Positions 27,961 to 37,267 are shown, counted from the stretch's first letter. The stretch: 64,000 bases of DNA from Oscillibacter sp041859815 (GCA_041859815.1 JBFLFX010000001.1:1-64000); one strand, 5' to 3'. Program-made: numbers and translations. Notes: generated by a model from the letters alone, not told the origin.

Positions 27961-29046
27961 ATGACAAAAAAATTACAGTCCCTGAGCCGCACCGCCCGCA
28001 GCAATACCATTACTTATGGCATGGTGATCGCTGCGTATGTGGTTTTAATGATTCTGCAGGCCGGCGGAAACATTTCCAGCTCTCTGTCCGGAATGTTGGT
28101 GCCAATCTGCGCCTATATCGTTATGGCAGTCTCCCTGAACCTGACTGTGGGAATCATGGGGGAGCTGTCCCTGGGCCACGCGGGATTCATGAGCGTGGGG
28201 GCGTTCAGCGGGATCATCACCGCGGTTTCCCTGCAAAATTCCGTTTCCTCCGGCGGTCTTCGCCTGACGGCGGCAATTCTGGCAGGCGGAATATTTGCCG
28301 GCATTGTCAGCCTGATTGTCGTGATTCCCGTCCTGCGGCTTCAGGGAGACTATCTGGCTATTGTGACGCTGGCTTTCGGGGAAATTATTAAAAATATCAT
28401 CAATTGCCTGTATGTCGGGAGGGACTGCCACGGTCTCCATGTCAGCATGTCCAGCGCCGCTCTGATGAGAATGGATGCCGCTACCGGCAGAACCATCCTC
28501 CAGGGGCCCATGGGAGCTGTCGGCGTGATGCAGCTGTCCTCCCTGACCGCCGGATTTCTTCTCATCATGCTCACATTGGTTGTGGTTCTGAATTTTGTGA
28601 ACAGCCGGGCCGGCCGGGCCGTTATGGCGCTGCGGGATAACCGCATTGCCGCTGAATCCATTGGAATTCACATTGCCAAATATAAAATGACGGCATTTGT
28701 TATCTCCGCCGTCCTTGCGGGAATGGCCGGCGCCCTGTATGCTATGAATTTTTCCACCATCGCAGCACAGAAATTTGACTTCAATACCTCGATCCTGATC
28801 CTGGTCTTTGTGGTGCTGGGGGGCATCGGCAATATCCGCGGTTCCATCATTGCCGCCGCGGCTCTGACGATTCTGCCCGAGCTGCTGCGCCAGTTCAGCG
28901 ATTACCGGATGCTGGTTTATTCCATTGTGCTGATCCTTGTGATGCTAGTCACCAACAATCCGGCCAACAAAACGTTCTTTTCCCGCCTGCGCAGCCGGAT
29001 TGCCGGAAGGCAAGGAAATAAGGAGGTGTCCGAAAATGTCCTCTAA
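27961..29046 (+). CDS. livM: Branched-chain amino acid ABC transporter permease (LivM type)
   Basis: A 361-residue permease with MGELSLGHAGFMSVGAFSG, the coupling loop VMALRDNRIAAESIGIH and VVLGGIGNIRGSIIAA. The ATG at 27961 sits very close to GAGGAGG; an in-frame ATG at 27937 would overlap livH and has no ribosome binding site. The gene overlaps the start of livG by 11 bases. Confidence 0.9.
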   Translation: MTKKLQSLSRTARSNTITYGMVIAAYVVLMILQAGGNISSSLSGMLVPICAYIVMAVSLNLTVGIMGELSLGHAGFMSVGAFSGIITAVSLQNSVSSGGLRLTAAILAGGIFAGIVSLIVVIPVLRLQGDYLAIVTLAFGEIIKNIINCLYVGRDCHGLHVSMSSAALMRMDAATGRTILQGPMGAVGVMQLSSLTAGFLLIMLTLVVVLNFVNSRAGRAVMALRDNRIAAESIGIHIAKYKMTAFVISAVLAGMAGALYAMNFSTIAAQKFDFNTSILILVFVVLGGIGNIRGSIIAAAALTILPELLRQFSDYRMLVYSIVLILVMLVTNNPANKTFFSRLRSRIAGRQGNKEVSENVL

Positions 29047-29869
29047 AGTGATTTCTGCTCCGTCTGATCCCATACTCCCGGAGCGGGAGCCGGACAAGTC
29101 CCCTATCTTAAAATGTGAGCATTTAGGAATCACCTTCGGTGGCCTGAAGGCCGTGGAGGACTTTAATCTGACGGTCGGCCGCGCCGAAATCGCCGGCCTG
29201 ATCGGTCCCAACGGCGCCGGAAAAACCACCATTTTCAACTTACTCACCAAGGTCTATCAACCGACTTCCGGTACGATTCTGTTGAACGGCAAAGATACGC
29301 ATGCCATGACAACGATTCAGGTGAATTGTGCCGGAATTGCCCGGACTTTCCAGAATATCCGGCTTTTTGACAACCTCAGCGTAGAGGATAACGTAAAGGT
29401 TGGAATGAACAGGGACCTGAAATACGGATTGTGGAGCGGAATTCTCCGCCTGCCCGGTTACTGGAAAGAGGAGAGGGCCGCCCACGAGCGGTCGCTGAAG
29501 CTATTGTCCCTGTTTCATATGCAGGATCTGGCAGGCGCAAAGGCCGGCTCCCTTCCTTACGGAGCGCAGCGCCGTCTGGAAATCGTCCGGGCGCTGGCCA
29601 CCCGGCCCAGCCTCCTTTTGCTGGACGAGCCGGCCGCGGGGATGAATCCCTCGGAGACGCTGGAGCTGATGGAAAATATTCGAAGAGTCCGGGATGCCTT
29701 TCACATCGCGATTCTGCTCATTGAGCATGATATGAATCTCGTTATGAACATTTGCGAGGGAATCTGCGTGCTGAATTTTGGCCATGTCATCGCAAAGGGA
29801 ACCCCCGGGGAGATTCAGTCCGATCCTTCCGTCATTGAGGCGTATCTGGGCAGGAAGAAGGAGGCGTAA
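29036..29869 (+). CDS. livG: Branched-chain amino acid ABC transporter ATPase (LivG type)
   Basis: A 277-residue ABC ATPase: Walker A GPNGAGKT, the LivG-specific GIARTFQNIRLFDNLSV segment, signature LPYGAQRRLEIVRAL (LSGGQ replaced by LPYGAQ as is usual for LivG) and Walker B LLLLDEPAAGMNP. AAGGAGGTG lies 8 bases before the ATG, inside the end of livM. Confidence 0.93.
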   Translation: MSSKVISAPSDPILPEREPDKSPILKCEHLGITFGGLKAVEDFNLTVGRAEIAGLIGPNGAGKTTIFNLLTKVYQPTSGTILLNGKDTHAMTTIQVNCAGIARTFQNIRLFDNLSVEDNVKVGMNRDLKYGLWSGILRLPGYWKEERAAHERSLKLLSLFHMQDLAGAKAGSLPYGAQRRLEIVRALATRPSLLLLDEPAAGMNPSETLELMENIRRVRDAFHIAILLIEHDMNLVMNICEGICVLNFGHVIAKGTPGEIQSDPSVIEAYLGRKKEA

Positions 29870-29870
29870 A

Positions 29871-30581
29871 ATGGAACCCATTTTAAAAGTTGAGGATATC
29901 AATGTTTATTACGGCGGGATCCATGCCATTCAGGGGGTTTCCTTTGAAGTTTATACCGGAGAAATCGTCACGCTGATTGGAGCCAACGGCGCCGGCAAGT
30001 CAACCACACTGAATACAATTTCCGGCCTCCTGCACAGCAAAACCGGATCCATCTCCTTTGCAGGAAAAAATCTTGCCAAGGTCCCGCCTCACAGAATTGT
30101 CAGGCACGGCCTTGCGCAGGTGCCTGAGGGGCGGCGTGTATTTTTGCAGATGAGCGTGCAGGAAAATCTGGAGATGGGCGCTTACAGCAGACCGAATTCC
30201 GGGATCCCGGCAGATCTGGAGATGGTATACGGGCTGTTTCCCAGACTCAAAGAACGGCGCCGTCAGGTTTCCGGGACCCTGTCCGGCGGCGAGCAGCAGA
30301 TGCTGGCCATGGGCCGGGCTTTGATGAGCCACCCGAAGCTTCTAATGCTGGACGAACCGTCCATGGGCTTGGCGCCCATCCTGGTGGAGGAGATTTTTGA
30401 AATTATTCGCAGCCTCCATAAAACAGGTTCCACCATTTTGCTGGTGGAGCAAAACGCACAGATGGCGCTGTCTCTTGCAGACCGGAGTTACGTTCTGGAA
30501 ACCGGGAAAATTGTTACGACGGGAACCGGCGCGGAACTGCTGGCTTCCCCGGCAATTAAAAGAGCATATCTCGGGGGCTGA
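29871..30581 (+). CDS. livF: Branched-chain amino acid ABC transporter ATPase (LivF type)
   Basis: A 236-residue ABC ATPase: VYYGGIHAIQGVSF, Walker A GANGAGKS, VPEGRRVFLQMSVQENL, signature LSGGEQQMLAMGRAL and Walker B LLMLDEPSMGLAP. It begins one base after the livG stop with GAAGGAGG upstream and completes the five-gene transporter. Confidence 0.93.
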   Translation: MEPILKVEDINVYYGGIHAIQGVSFEVYTGEIVTLIGANGAGKSTTLNTISGLLHSKTGSISFAGKNLAKVPPHRIVRHGLAQVPEGRRVFLQMSVQENLEMGAYSRPNSGIPADLEMVYGLFPRLKERRRQVSGTLSGGEQQMLAMGRALMSHPKLLMLDEPSMGLAPILVEEIFEIIRSLHKTGSTILLVEQNAQMALSLADRSYVLETGKIVTTGTGAELLASPAIKRAYLGG

Positions 30582-30716
30582 TTCGCCTCGGCTCACGCAG
30601 AAGGCACGGCCGGCAGGTTTCTTCGCGGGAGGAAGTTGTGATACGCCATTCCGAAAGGAGCCAAGGAACCGTGCCAAAAGGAAAGGGCTCCGTTTGAAAC
30701 GGGAGTGAAAACCTTA

Positions 30717-30753
30717 TCAAAAGCGGCCCTGCCCAAAGGGCAGGGCCGCTTTT
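30717..30753. terminator. Bidirectional rho-independent terminator
   Basis: A 14-bp GC-rich stem with an AAA loop (30721-30751) bordered by A on the left and T on the right. It closes the LIV operon 140 bases after the livF stop. Confidence 0.85.
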
Positions 30754-30794
30754 CGCATAAAATGTCAGCAAATTTGACCCGGCCTTTTTCGTTC

Positions 30795-31260
30795 GGCATA
30801 TCTTCTTCGCGCGTATTCCCTCCGGCGCAGTCAATGGTTTTGATATTTCCACGCTTACGGCCCCATGCTTCAAATCTGATTCCGCCGCCGCGCCGATTGT
30901 CAGTCTGATTTGCGGCGGAGAAATGAAATCCATTGTGTCCATTACGCTTCTGGCTTTCTGCGCGTTCTGCTTTGCCGGAATTATGAGCTGTGCAAATGCC
31001 TGAATGCGGTTCTGAACGCGCCGATGTCCATTGTAAGGGCGGCGGGAGGACGATTGCCAGCAGCATGTCTTACCACCATAGCAGTCACGACAGGAGGCTC
31101 TTTCCCCTCCATCATCATATAGGGGAGGCGGCCCCTGTCCCAGGGTAGCGCATACAACGGGAAGCGGAGAGCGGGGCCCGTCCTCCAGAACGCCGGAGGC
31201 CTGTACCGGAACACTGCCGAATTGCGGAGTTGCAACGGTTTTGGCCTTCCGGGGCCCGGC
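30795..31260 (+). pseudogene. nhaC: Remnant of a NhaC family Na+/H+ antiporter
   Basis: Several frames together read as the middle of NhaC: IPSGAVNGFDIST, then IVSLICGGEMKSIVSITLLA and FAGIM, then after a frameshift CLNAVLNAPMSIVRAAGG, LTTIAVT and FPSIII. This order matches the conserved block around NGF-x-I-x-T and the GG-x-x-S-I-x-x-I/L core of the family. There are at least two frameshifts and several stops, and neither end of the gene is present. The call is by eye and depends on that motif order. Confidence 0.5.
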
Positions 31261-31261
31261 G

Positions 31262-32111
31262 TCATTTCGAGAAGTCCGGAGAATCCGCCGGCAAAAGCCG
31301 GAGCCTTGACAGAGGAGGGGCTGACCTGCTATATATTGACGGAATCCTATGGATCCCCCGCCGTTACGTTGACCGGAAACCCGGAATGTGATATCGTCAT
31401 AATTGACAAAATTGCGGGCGTAAAGGCGGCCATTTTCGATCGCCGCATCTTCAGGGCGAGGGCTTCATCGCTCTTGAGGATCACCGCCCGGCGCGCCGGG
31501 CTTTCGGCAGGCTGCCGCGGGACTGTCACCATCCATCCGGGAAGCGGAAAAGGCCGGCTGGATCCGGTTTTTTATGCGCCGCGGCATTCGGATCTTTCGG
31601 CAAAGCCTCTGCTTCCCACCCACATAAATCGTCGTGGACCGGAACTTTTGGAGGAGGGAGTCCACCTGACAAAAATCGGCGGCAACACCGACCTGACGGC
31701 GAGCGCGCCATGGAGGAAAATCGGATGCCGGCAGAGCCGATTGAGCGCTTCCTGCGGGAGGCCGCTCCCCTTAAAAGCCTTACGGCTTTCAGTGCCGGCT
31801 ACGGCAGCCAGCCGCGATTCAATGAATCCGGCAAGTGTATCAGCCCGACTTATTCCATCCCCCGCAGACTGCGTCAGCTTGTGAACGCCTTTGTCGAAAA
31901 ACAGACTGCCGCTGGAACAGGCCCTGATGCCGGTTGCTTCCAATCCTGCCGGCGTGCCGAAGCTCAGCGCAGGAAAGGAAATTTAATCGGCGGCGCCGAC
32001 GCAGACTTTTTGATTTATGGAAAGGGCAATAAAATTGAGAGTGTCGTCACCCGCGGACAGATTGCCGTCCGGGAAAAAGAACATTTAGTAAGGGGGCGGT
32101 TTGAAATTTAA
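31262..32111 (+). pseudogene. iadA: Remnant of isoaspartyl dipeptidase (IadA)
   Basis: The sequence reads in at least three frame pieces as the C-terminal two thirds of beta-aspartyl peptidase: AKAGALTEEGLTCYILTESY, VTLTGNPECDIVIIDKIAGV, LPTHINRRGPELLEEGVHLT with GGNTDLTAS, then GYGSQPRFNESGKC, PLEQALMPVASNPAG and GGADADFLIYGKGNKIESVV. The metal-ligand segment SDHRSSQ of the family has decayed to FDRRIFR. The N-terminal third is absent. Metal-site loss plus frameshifts make it non-functional. It is followed by an intact aspartate/glutamate racemase family gene. Confidence 0.75.
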
Positions 32112-32201
32112 CCGTTTTTGACACACACCGGTGAAAATTGCCGGACCCGATTTCACACAAAAGAATTGGGGATGACCCGCCGTCTTTCTAAAAAAACGGT
32201 T

Positions 32202-32269
32202 AGGCCCTGTTTAAAAAATCGCCGCGCTCATCTGATCACCCAAACACGTCGATTTTTCAAACAGGGCCT
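32202..32269. repeat. Foldback repeat, copy A (short form)
   Basis: A 68-base element whose 20-base ends are inverted copies of each other (AGGCCCTGTTTaAAAAATCG and its complement, one mismatch). The inner part carries CCGCGCTCATCTGATC from the left arm and AAACACGTC from the right arm with the core deleted. It lies 128 bases upstream of the racemase gene. Confidence 0.8.
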
Positions 32270-32397
32270 GACCATATATGTGGGGGAATGTTTTTGAACA
32301 GAAATATTTGGGCGTTTCGGCAATTTATCCGACGACTTGAACGATCAAGGGTCAAATATTCACTTCCAAACAATTTTGATGGGGTACGGGAGAGATC

Positions 32398-33102
32398 ATG
32401 AAAAAATCGATCGGAATGATTGGCGGCATGGGCCCGCTGGCAACCGCCGACTTATTTTATAAAATCGTAAAAAACACCAGGGCGCAAAATGACCAGGAGC
32501 ATATTCGGATTTACATCGACAATAATACGGCAATTTCGGATCGGACTGCGGCCATTCTAAATGCGGGGCCTGATCCGGTTCCGGCTATGACGGAGTCCAT
32601 TCGGAAGTTGGAAGCGTGCGGAGCGGACTGTCTGATTATGCCGTGTAATACCGCCCACTATTTCCTTCCGCAGCTTAAAAAGGTTACCAAACTGCCGTTT
32701 GTGAGTATGCTGGAGGTGACTGCCTCGGCCTGCGCGGAGCGGTATCCCGGAAAAACGGCGGGATTGCTGGCAACAACGGGAACCCTGGAATCACACCTGT
32801 ACGATCAGGTGCTGCAGGCTGAAAAGGTGCCGTATCTGCTGCCCTCTGAAGAAAATGAAAGCCGCCTGATGAAAATTATCTATCGGGGCGTCAAAGGGGG
32901 CGCCGCCATGGAAGAAGTGTGCCCTCTCATGGAAAAGATGCTGGAGGAGATGCTGGCGGGCGGCGTCGATTATTTTATTCTCGGCTGTACAGAACTGCCG
33001 CTTGTTTTTGCTTATCTTCCGGCACCGCCGCCCTCTGTGGACCCGACCGAGGAACTTGCAAAAGCAGCAGTCCGGTTTTGCGGGTATGAGGTGCAGGAAT
33101 AG
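32398..33102 (+). CDS. Aspartate/glutamate racemase family protein (amino acid racemase)
   Basis: A 234-residue cofactor-independent racemase. Both catalytic cysteines are in place: MPCNTAHYF (about residue 82) and LGCTELPLVF (about residue 197), and the N-terminus IGMIGGMGPLATADLFYKIV is typical of RacD/YgeA-type enzymes. The long RacD-type opening favours aspartate or a broad-specificity role over peptidoglycan MurI. It sits next to the dead iadA gene, so the ancestral cluster may have handled isoaspartyl or D-aspartyl compounds. Confidence 0.88.
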   Translation: MKKSIGMIGGMGPLATADLFYKIVKNTRAQNDQEHIRIYIDNNTAISDRTAAILNAGPDPVPAMTESIRKLEACGADCLIMPCNTAHYFLPQLKKVTKLPFVSMLEVTASACAERYPGKTAGLLATTGTLESHLYDQVLQAEKVPYLLPSEENESRLMKIIYRGVKGGAAMEEVCPLMEKMLEEMLAGGVDYFILGCTELPLVFAYLPAPPPSVDPTEELAKAAVRFCGYEVQE

Positions 33103-33261
33103 GGGTAGCCTGTCCGGTTTTCCATCACGGAAATCGTTATACTACATGGAAAGAGGAGAACCCCCTACCGGGGCGGTTGTTGATCAAAAGGCAATTTTTA
33201 CTAACAGGAAAATACGATACCGGTTTTCCGCGAGAGGATTGTCTGATGTGAGGGAATGCCA

Positions 33262-33960
33262 TGGCTTCGCAGCAGCGCCCTGCGCAAATACAGAAGTTGA
33301 TTCTGTCACCTTCGATACAGCAATCTTTACGGTGTTTGCAGATGCCGCCCTTTAAGTTTTTATTCGGAGTCGTTTACGGATTACCTGCATCAGCAGCTGA
33401 ACCAGCTCTCCGGGCTGAATGCTGAAATGCTGTATTGATACCGGTATCTTGTCCGCTGTCTGAATTCAGCCGGGCATCTGAATGTCCCTGTGGCGGAACT
33501 GGCGCAGGAGCTGAGATTTCAACCTCTAAGATGGAACAGGCGCTGTATGCCGTGCCGGCGTTTGAGCCTCCGGAGCCGGCGCGCGGAATTTATAGAGTGT
33601 CTGTTATTACAGCTGGTGCAGGGCAGCAGTTTTACCGAGCTGAACATTTATCCGGCCCGCGGGGAGCTGCCGGAGAGACTTCCAATCTGCTTGCTTGGCG
33701 CGGGGACGGGGCAAATCCGCAGAGCGGCGGGCGTTGTCCCGTCCCTGAATTCCATTCCGCCCTCCGGGTTCAATGCCGGTGAGGATATTTCTCATGCGGA
33801 GCCGGGAGCTTTTGTAGACGGTCAAAAGGGAAAATTATTATTGAAATAAACGAACGGTTTTTGCCGAAGCTTCCCCTGAATTCGGAGGACTGTGCGCTTT
33901 TGAAAGATCCGCAGTATCCGGATGCGCATACCTACCGTGCGCGGGCGAAAAGCTGTTTAT
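33262..33960 (+). pseudogene. rpoN: Remnant of RNA polymerase sigma-54 factor (rpoN)
   Basis: Successive frames give the recognisable order of RpoN: the N-terminal activator-binding motif QIQKLILSPSIQQSLRCLQM; then FTDYLHQQLNQLSG, YLVRCLNSAGHLNVPVAELA; then ECLLLQLVQGSSF; then PPSGFNAGEDISHAEPGAFV and NERFLPKLPLNS. These match regions I and III of the family; at least three frameshifts and stops break the frame, and region III is cut before the helix-turn-helix and the RpoN box, where the convergent peptidase gene begins. Confidence 0.75.
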
Positions 33961-35155
33961 TCCATCCTCTTTTGTCAATCAGCCCTTTAAAGATAGCATC
34001 CGTGGTGCAGACGTCCGCCCAGGGATTGCATGATTCAATAAGCGCCCGTACCTTTCCCCCAGAAATCAGAAGCGGGGAAAATCCGATCGCAATCAAAAGC
34101 GTATATTGTTTTTCGTTCAGCTGTGAGCATAAAAGCTGCGTCCAGGCGTTGTCTCTGGCAAAAGCAAGCCGATAGTAAAGGGGGACCAGCTCCCTGTCGG
34201 GAAGGTACTGATCCAGAATGCCAATCTCTCCGCCCGGATGCCGCGCCTTTGTTCCCTGCCCGATGGTCAGTTCGGAAACAATACGGGAAATTTCATCCGC
34301 TTCGTCCCAGTCATATTTGTTTTCCCCGGCCTTTTTTGCGAGAAGCCCGGACGGATCCGCCGCCCCGCGCGTCTCTGCGCAAAGCGCCCTCCGCGCGAGG
34401 CGATCAAACAGCCGTTTGAGCTGCTCCAGACTCTTGGGTTGAACTGATCTGGCAACAAGGTCGGATGAAAGCTCCGAACAGATTCTATCCGCAAGCTCTC
34501 TGGGGCTTGCCGTACCGTTTTTTTCCACCGTCTTTAGAAGTTCCCGAAAAGACATCCCTTTTGCGCCGGCATATTCTCGGTGGGTAATGAGCGTTTTCAC
34601 GGCAGAATTTTCTCTATGTCCCAGCTCGTAAAGGGTCTCGATGTTATTGCAGTAGCAGGCGTCGACAACCAGCAGATCGATGACGCGCCCCATGGCGTTT
34701 GCCGCCAGTCCAAGCGCGGCTGCCAGTTCCGGGAGCCCCATAATTGCGGGATATTTTCCACTATAGTCGTTCATCAGGCCTATATATTCGCATGCGTGAC
34801 CGCCCAGAATAAGCATTACATGATCCGTATCGGTATTTTTGAACCCCCAGAGGAGAAAATCATACAGGCTCTTGGGATCCGCCATATTGATCCTGCCTAA
34901 ATCGTTCGGTGGGATTTTTTCGCCTGCGCGGAGTTGATGGCGCCGCACTCCGTCCCATCTCTCTCGATCCGGTCTGATGCCGGGCCTTATGATTTGTACG
35001 GAGCTTTGCTCCAGCCGTCCGGCTTCAAGCAGAACCTTTGTCTGCCCGTCTGCGGCCGCCGCTTCAAGCTCGCAGTACGCAGCCGCTATTTCCGGCTCCA
35101 GTTCCCCGTTGCCGTCCAAATAGGCCAATATCGTCCAACCGGGAATTCGATCCAT
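33932..35155 (-). CDS. Clostripain-like (C11 family) cysteine peptidase
   Basis: A 407-residue protein with the C11 layout: WTILAYLDGNGELE at the start, catalytic His in LILGGHACEY (H120) and catalytic Cys in LLVVDACYCNNIETLYEL (C167). There is no signal peptide, so it is probably cytoplasmic or released by another route, unlike secreted clostripain. The C-terminal 150 residues are a separate region without recognised motifs. GGGAGG lies 9 bases before the ATG. Its 3' end overlaps the end of the rpoN remnant. A foldback repeat lies just upstream. Confidence 0.82.
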   Translation of the reverse strand: MDRIPGWTILAYLDGNGELEPEIAAAYCELEAAAADGQTKVLLEAGRLEQSSVQIIRPGIRPDRERWDGVRRHQLRAGEKIPPNDLGRINMADPKSLYDFLLWGFKNTDTDHVMLILGGHACEYIGLMNDYSGKYPAIMGLPELAAALGLAANAMGRVIDLLVVDACYCNNIETLYELGHRENSAVKTLITHREYAGAKGMSFRELLKTVEKNGTASPRELADRICSELSSDLVARSVQPKSLEQLKRLFDRLARRALCAETRGAADPSGLLAKKAGENKYDWDEADEISRIVSELTIGQGTKARHPGGEIGILDQYLPDRELVPLYYRLAFARDNAWTQLLCSQLNEKQYTLLIAIGFSPLLISGGKVRALIESCNPWADVCTTDAIFKGLIDKRGWNKQLFARAR

Positions 35156-35281
35156 AAAGTTTTCCTCCCCCCTCTTTCCTTCTACTCACATTGTATAATG
35201 AAACCTCCAAGTTGGTACTTTTGTGTATACCAGCCCGGAGGTTGCTTAAATATTTATCATGTGATCCGGCATCTATTCGGT

Positions 35282-35439
35282 CTTGTTTGAAAATCGATAC
35301 GTTTGGATGATCTGCCGAATTTCGCGTCGGACTTCGTTGAATTCCCTCGCCATAAACCAATGATGCCTGCGGAAATTTGCCTTGCCCGACACAAAGTTCG
35401 TCAATCAGATGAGCGCGGGGACTTTTTAAACAGGGCCTG
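35282..35439. repeat. Foldback repeat, copy B (arms exchanged)
   Basis: A 158-base element with the same core as copy C (CAATGATGCCTGCGG and flanks, same orientation), but its left arm is the reverse complement of C's right arm and its right arm the reverse complement of C's left arm. It lies between the propeller gene stop and the peptidase gene start, where it may serve as terminator and leader. Confidence 0.8.
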
Positions 35440-35454
35440 GAGGATGGATCCATG

Positions 35455-36522
35455 CTAACGAAAGAAACGCACGCCGCGGGAGGCCGGGGCCGTATCGTTG
35501 AGCAATATTGCGACATTGTTTGAAAAGTGATTTGTAACCGCGAGATCCGTTCGGCCGTCCCCGTTAAAATCGGCGGCTACTAATCCCGCGGCGTAAGAGC
35601 CAACAGCGGTAAACTGCGGCGGCCAAAAGGTGCCGTTATTCTTTCCCGCCAATACTGCAACATTATCGGAATCATTATTTCCAACTGCCAAATCGATGAT
35701 TCCGTTGCCGCAAAAATCAGCTGCAGCGATTCCCTCAAGACTTGAACCGACAGAAACAAAGGATGCCGGCTGGTAGGTACCGTCACCATTGCCAAACAGG
35801 ATCGCGATATTTTGAGAATCAAAATTTGTGACTGCCAAATCGGGCTTGCCGTCGCCGTTAAAGTCGGCCGCCGCGATCTCCAGGGGGGTAACACCTACAG
35901 GATAATATACGGCCGGTTGGAAAGTGCCGTCGCCGTTGCCAAGCAGCACGGCGATGTCATTTGAAACGGTATTCGCCGCGGCTAAATCGGGAATGCCGTC
36001 GCCGTTAAGGTCTGCGGCCACGATTCCGTACGGATAATCGCTCACGGAATAAGACACAGCCGGCTGAAAAGTGCCGTCGCCGTTCCCAAGCAGCACATTG
36101 ACGTTGTTACCCCCCGCATCCGTGACCGCCAAATCCATTTGCCCGTCGCCGTTAAAATCGGCGGAAACTACCGTCAAGGGATTCGACCCGGCCGCAAACG
36201 CCGTAGCCGGCTGAAAGGTGCCGTCGCCGTTCCCGATCAGGATTGCAACGTCGCCGCCGTTTGAATCGGCGATGGCCATATCCATCTTGCCGTCATTGTT
36301 GAAGTCGGCGGCGGTAACCGAGGTCGGATTGATGCCTACGTCGAAAGGCACAGCCGCCTGGAAAGTGCCGTCGCCGTTCCCCTGCAACACGGAAACCGCT
36401 TCTCCGCCAATATCTGTTGTCGCCAAATCCATTTGCCCGTCGCCGTTAAAATCGGCAGCCGTTATTCCATAAGGGCCAGATCCGACAGGGTAAAACACTG
36501 CGGGCTTAAAAACCATACTCAT
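35455..36522 (-). CDS. FG-GAP/VCBS repeat protein, predicted seven-bladed propeller
   Basis: A 355-residue protein made almost only of seven tandem repeats of about 50 residues, each of the form F-x-P-A-x-x-x-x-V-G ... AADFNGDGxxDLAVT ... VAVLLGNGDGTF. Most repeats carry the calcium-binding loop D-F-N-G-D-G-x-x-D; repeat 6 is degenerate (DFCGNGIID). Seven repeats would close a beta-propeller of the integrin/lectin type. There is no signal peptide, membrane segment or anchor. Ligand unknown; carbohydrate or protein binding is typical. GGAG lies 9 bases upstream of the ATG. It is upstream of, and co-directional with, the C11 peptidase gene. Confidence 0.85.
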   Translation of the reverse strand: MSMVFKPAVFYPVGSGPYGITAADFNGDGQMDLATTDIGGEAVSVLQGNGDGTFQAAVPFDVGINPTSVTAADFNNDGKMDMAIADSNGGDVAILIGNGDGTFQPATAFAAGSNPLTVVSADFNGDGQMDLAVTDAGGNNVNVLLGNGDGTFQPAVSYSVSDYPYGIVAADLNGDGIPDLAAANTVSNDIAVLLGNGDGTFQPAVYYPVGVTPLEIAAADFNGDGKPDLAVTNFDSQNIAILFGNGDGTYQPASFVSVGSSLEGIAAADFCGNGIIDLAVGNNDSDNVAVLAGKNNGTFWPPQFTAVGSYAAGLVAADFNGDGRTDLAVTNHFSNNVAILLNDTAPASRGVRFFR

Positions 36523-36556
36523 TATAATTGCTCCCTAATTGTTTCGTTTATCTTAG

Positions 36557-36717
36557 ACTCTGTTTAAAAAATCCCCGCGCTCATCTGATCGCCGGATTTT
36601 GCGTCGGGCTTCGTTGAATTTTCCTGCCATGAACCAATGATGCCTGCGGAACTTCGTCTTGCCCAGCTCAAAATTCGTCAGATCATCTAAACACGTCGAT
36701 TTTTTAAACAGGGCCTA
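36557..36717. repeat. Foldback repeat, copy C (long form)
   Basis: A 161-base element bounded by CTGTTTAAAAAATCC and its inverted counterpart GATTTTTTAAACAGGGCCT, with a partly palindromic core containing GAACCAATGATGCCTGCGG. It ends 35 bases upstream of the propeller gene start, so that gene's promoter must lie in or next to it. Confidence 0.8.
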
Positions 36718-37267
36718 ATAGATAAATCAAATTGAAACCGGCCCAAAGAATCGGCCGGGGTATCGTAATGGTTTTACCTGTTTTCCTGCTATATAATAGT
36801 ATGCTTTTTTATCATCAATGTTTCTCAAACGCGGCGCGCGGAATCCGTAAACGGTAAGCCCCGCACGGAATACGCCCGGCGCCGGTACGCGGTGGCAGAG
36901 GTCTGTCCCTGTCTTGCCGAGCGCATCGAAGCAGGCGCGGTTCAGCGCAGCGAAGTTGTGCGGGGCTGTTTTGAAAGCTCCCTTCCCAAATCAGGGTCAA
37001 CTCAAAGAATTAGTCCGCGGGAGCGCGGAGGAAACGCTCAGCGGCTTGTTGTGAGCGAAGCTGAGAAAGGCATCATTCCTATTCATTTCCAAAAGCACAG
37101 GCTCTTGTCAAATTGCTTCCGGAGTGTCAGGTGGCACAGGCAGTCGATGGAATACCCGTCATACTGTAAAATCAAGAGAGATCCCGTAGAATACGGAAGC
37201 CCTCTTATTTTTCAGAATAACATAAAATGGAAGGTTGCTACCATTCCGATAAATAGCTATACTAGAC
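36718..37267. other. Intergenic region, possible transposase trace only
   Basis: No intact gene. At 36998-37051 the plus strand reads QLKELVRGSAEETLSGLL before a stop, which resembles the start of IS256-type (Mutator) transposases. The similarity is short and the rest does not follow, so it is only a possible trace. Confidence 0.3.

Noticed and set aside
35455..36522. Tandem DNA repeats of about 150 bases that could be taken for a repeat array
   Set aside because: They are the codons of the seven FG-GAP repeats in an intact reading frame.
36998..37051. Short stretch resembling an IS256-type transposase start
   Set aside because: Only 18 residues match before a stop and nothing downstream supports an insertion sequence.
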